From: Paracoccaceae bacterium
GTDB lineage: Bacteria; Pseudomonadota; Alphaproteobacteria; Rhodobacterales; Rhodobacteraceae
Assembly (NCBI GenBank): GCA_029881635.1
Contig: JAOUMG010000078.1
Location: forward strand, 1-7,623
Direction: 5' to 3'
DNA length: 7,623 bases
The translations under genes and the position numbers were made by a program. Shown piece after piece: positions 6,150 through 7,623 of the stretch (its first letter is position 1; each line of letters starts with the position of its first letter). The notes beneath the pieces were generated by a model. It was not told where the DNA came from and searched no databases. It saw only the letters and a list, made by a program, of their open reading frames with translations.

Positions 6150-7418
6150 ATGATCACCCAAATCCCCGGCCTGATGGGCGAAATTCGCAGCCGCTTTGCC
6201 CATGTCGATATCTGCCCTTTTGATGGTCCCCGCGTATTCTTTGAAAACGCAGGCGGCGCGCTGACGCTGAAATCGGTGATCGAGACATCGGCAACCCATG
6301 CTGGCTACCCTGACAATCAGGGGCGCGACAATCCGGCATCAAAGGCGTTGATGGCGATGATTGCCAAGGGAAAGGCGGATGCCCGCCTGCTGTTCAACGC
6401 AACCGATGGCCAGATTTTTGCGGGCGAAAGCGGCACGGAGGTTTTGTTCCGGCTGGTGCGAACGGCGGCGCTTGGTGCCGCCGAGGGTGGCGTGATGCTG
6501 GGCAGCAGCCTTGAACATCCCGCGTCTCGGTCCGCCATGGCGCGCTGGGCCGAGGTGACAGGCCGCCCGCATGTGATTGTTCCGCATGACAATGCGACCG
6601 GGACGGTCGACGTCACCGCCTACCAACGTCACCTGACACCAGACCTGCGTGTCGTAACGATTGTTCAGACCTCGCCTGTCACCGGGATAGCCGTCGATGT
6701 GGTGGCGGTTGCACAGGCCATCCGCGCCGTTGCACCGGATTGCTTTATCATTGTTGACGGCATTCAGCATGCCAGCCATGGCGCGATCGACATCGCGTCT
6801 TATGGCGCGGATGGCTATGCCGTATCCCCCTATAAGGTCTTTTCGCGCCATGGCTACGGTATCGGCTGGGCGTCTGACCGGCTGACGGCCTGCCCGAAGG
6901 AGGGCGTCATCGGCGGCGCCCCCACGAACTGGGAATTGGGCACGCGTGACAGTGGCAGCTACGCGACCTTTTCCGATGTAGTTGCTTATTTCGACTGGCT
7001 CGGCGGGCAATTTACCAAAGACAGTGCACCGCGTGCCCGGATCGAAGCGGCAGCGGCAGCCATTCATGATCATGAACAGGGATTGATCCGCGCCATGATG
7101 CAGGGTGTCGGCAATCTGCCGGGCTTGGCCCAGATGCCTGGTGTCATGATTATCGGCGGCGCTGATAATGCGGGTCGCGAAGGGGTGGTTTCGCTGACAC
7201 TCGACGGTTTGCCTTCGGGCGACCTGGTTGCTCATCTGGGCAAACACGGTGTCCGCACACATATCCGTAATGATGATCATTACTGCGGTAACATCCTGAA
7301 ACCGCTTGGTTTAACATCCTGCGTGCGCGTGTCGATCAGCCATTACAACACCGAACAAGAGGTCGCTCAGTTCCTGTCAGCCATGCAATCGGCCATTGAC
7401 GGCTCGTCAGCGGGTTGA
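6150..7418 (+). CDS. Class V aminotransferase / cysteine desulfurase-like PLP enzyme
   Basis: This fold-type I PLP enzyme (422 residues) belongs to the class V family that holds cysteine desulfurases, selenocysteine lyases, epimerases and some transaminases. The N-terminal FFENAGGA corresponds to the family's DNAAT-type substrate loop. EH at 122-123 matches the ring-stacking His, D203 in IIVDGIQHASHG contacts the pyridine nitrogen with Q206 three residues on, and K229 in SPYKVF is the expected Schiff-base Lys. R393 in CVRVSISHYNT is the substrate carboxylate Arg. C379 in DDHYCGNIL lies 14 residues before R393, close to the catalytic Cys of SufS-type enzymes, so desulfurase or selenocysteine lyase chemistry is possible. 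No Fe-S assembly genes (suf, isc) are nearby, and the neighbour suggests amine or amino-acid catabolism. The reaction is therefore unassigned. ATG 6150 has only a weak CGGA ribosome binding site at 6139-6142. The 32-base gap after the dehydrogenase suggests one operon. Confidence 0.85.
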   Translation: MITQIPGLMGEIRSRFAHVDICPFDGPRVFFENAGGALTLKSVIETSATHAGYPDNQGRDNPASKALMAMIAKGKADARLLFNATDGQIFAGESGTEVLFRLVRTAALGAAEGGVMLGSSLEHPASRSAMARWAEVTGRPHVIVPHDNATGTVDVTAYQRHLTPDLRVVTIVQTSPVTGIAVDVVAVAQAIRAVAPDCFIIVDGIQHASHGAIDIASYGADGYAVSPYKVFSRHGYGIGWASDRLTACPKEGVIGGAPTNWELGTRDSGSYATFSDVVAYFDWLGGQFTKDSAPRARIEAAAAAIHDHEQGLIRAMMQGVGNLPGLAQMPGVMIIGGADNAGREGVVSLTLDGLPSGDLVAHLGKHGVRTHIRNDDHYCGNILKPLGLTSCVRVSISHYNTEQEVAQFLSAMQSAIDGSSAG

Positions 7419-7474
7419 TGGGATACCGACGGAATGGGTTCTATTCCAAGGTGCGCCAAAGCCAGACATCAAGG

Positions 7475-7623
7475 TCAGAGAACCAGATCTGCGGCCAAAC
7501 GATTCTGCAGTACCCGACGGGCGTTAGGCAGATCGTTACATTCGGCGCGCCTGATCGCGGCATCCTGGTCGAGCCCGAAATCCAGCCAGCGCTGCACGAG
7601 ACGCGACCGTAGAACCGGGAACG
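7475..7623 (-). CDS. Unrecognised protein, C-terminal end only
   Basis: On the - strand an open frame enters from the right edge (first complete codon at 7621-7619) and runs 48 codons to TGA at 7477-7475. The translation contains RSRLVQRWLDFGLDQDAA and RRVLQNRLAADLVL, charged and leucine-rich segments that look like helices of a real soluble protein. About two thirds of third positions are G or C, as expected for coding DNA here. I do not recognise the family and only the tail is present. It would converge on the class V gene with a 56-base gap, which holds a weak GGAAT/ATTCC hairpin (7431-7447) and no T-run. A competing + strand frame (7418-7612) covers the same bases, so the strand choice is a judgement. 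Confidence 0.4.
   Translation of the reverse strand, partial: FPVLRSRLVQRWLDFGLDQDAAIRRAECNDLPNARRVLQNRLAADLVL

Noticed and set aside
6339..7280. Long - strand open frame opposite the class V gene (313 codons)
   Set aside because: It is antisense to a gene with an intact PLP active site, and its translation shows no domain. Long antisense frames are common in GC-rich coding DNA.
7418..7612. Small + strand gene of 64 codons after the class V gene
   Set aside because: It has no recognisable domain and no good ribosome binding site, and it overlaps a more protein-like - strand frame. I kept it only as an open question.

Overview
The window is ordinary-looking chromosomal DNA from an alphaproteobacterium, most probably Rhodobacterales (Roseobacter/Rhodobacter relatives). 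The clues are moderately high GC content, the DnaA box VII variant SRLQCGL followed by VDLHPTDYELRLGI, the gene order dnaA-dnaN-recF, a VOC-fold gene fused to recF by an ATGA overlap, and a dimethylglycine-dehydrogenase-like gene of a type I associate with this group. The assignment comes from recognising sequences by eye, not from a search.

Left part (1-3561), replication and repair: the 3' part of dnaA (initiator; the window opens just before Walker B), a 105-base leader rich in dyads, dnaN (sliding clamp), a 60-base gap with a strong GC hairpin, recF (recombination mediator), and a 143-residue VOC/glyoxalase-fold protein that overlaps recF by four bases. All are on the + strand and probably form one cotranscribed block. 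The dnaA-dnaN leader may also hold a separate dnaN promoter and translational control.

Middle and right part (3562-7418), metabolism: after a 138-base gap come two + strand genes 32 bases apart. The first is a full-length FAD/folate enzyme of the dimethylglycine/sarcosine dehydrogenase family (covalent-FAD His motif, GcvT-like folate module). The second is a class V, fold-type I PLP enzyme built like a SufS-type cysteine desulfurase, with a Cys near the catalytic Cys position. They are probably one operon acting on methylated amines or amino acids, but the substrate cannot be read from sequence. gyrB, which commonly follows recF, does not appear before the window ends.

Right edge (7419-7623): a short convergent gap and the probable last 48 codons of an unrecognised - strand gene. 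I found no RNA genes, CRISPR, insertion sequences, attachment sites or clear replication origin, and no evidence for a new multi-gene system. The most interesting signals are the structured dnaN leader and the active-site layout of the class V enzyme.
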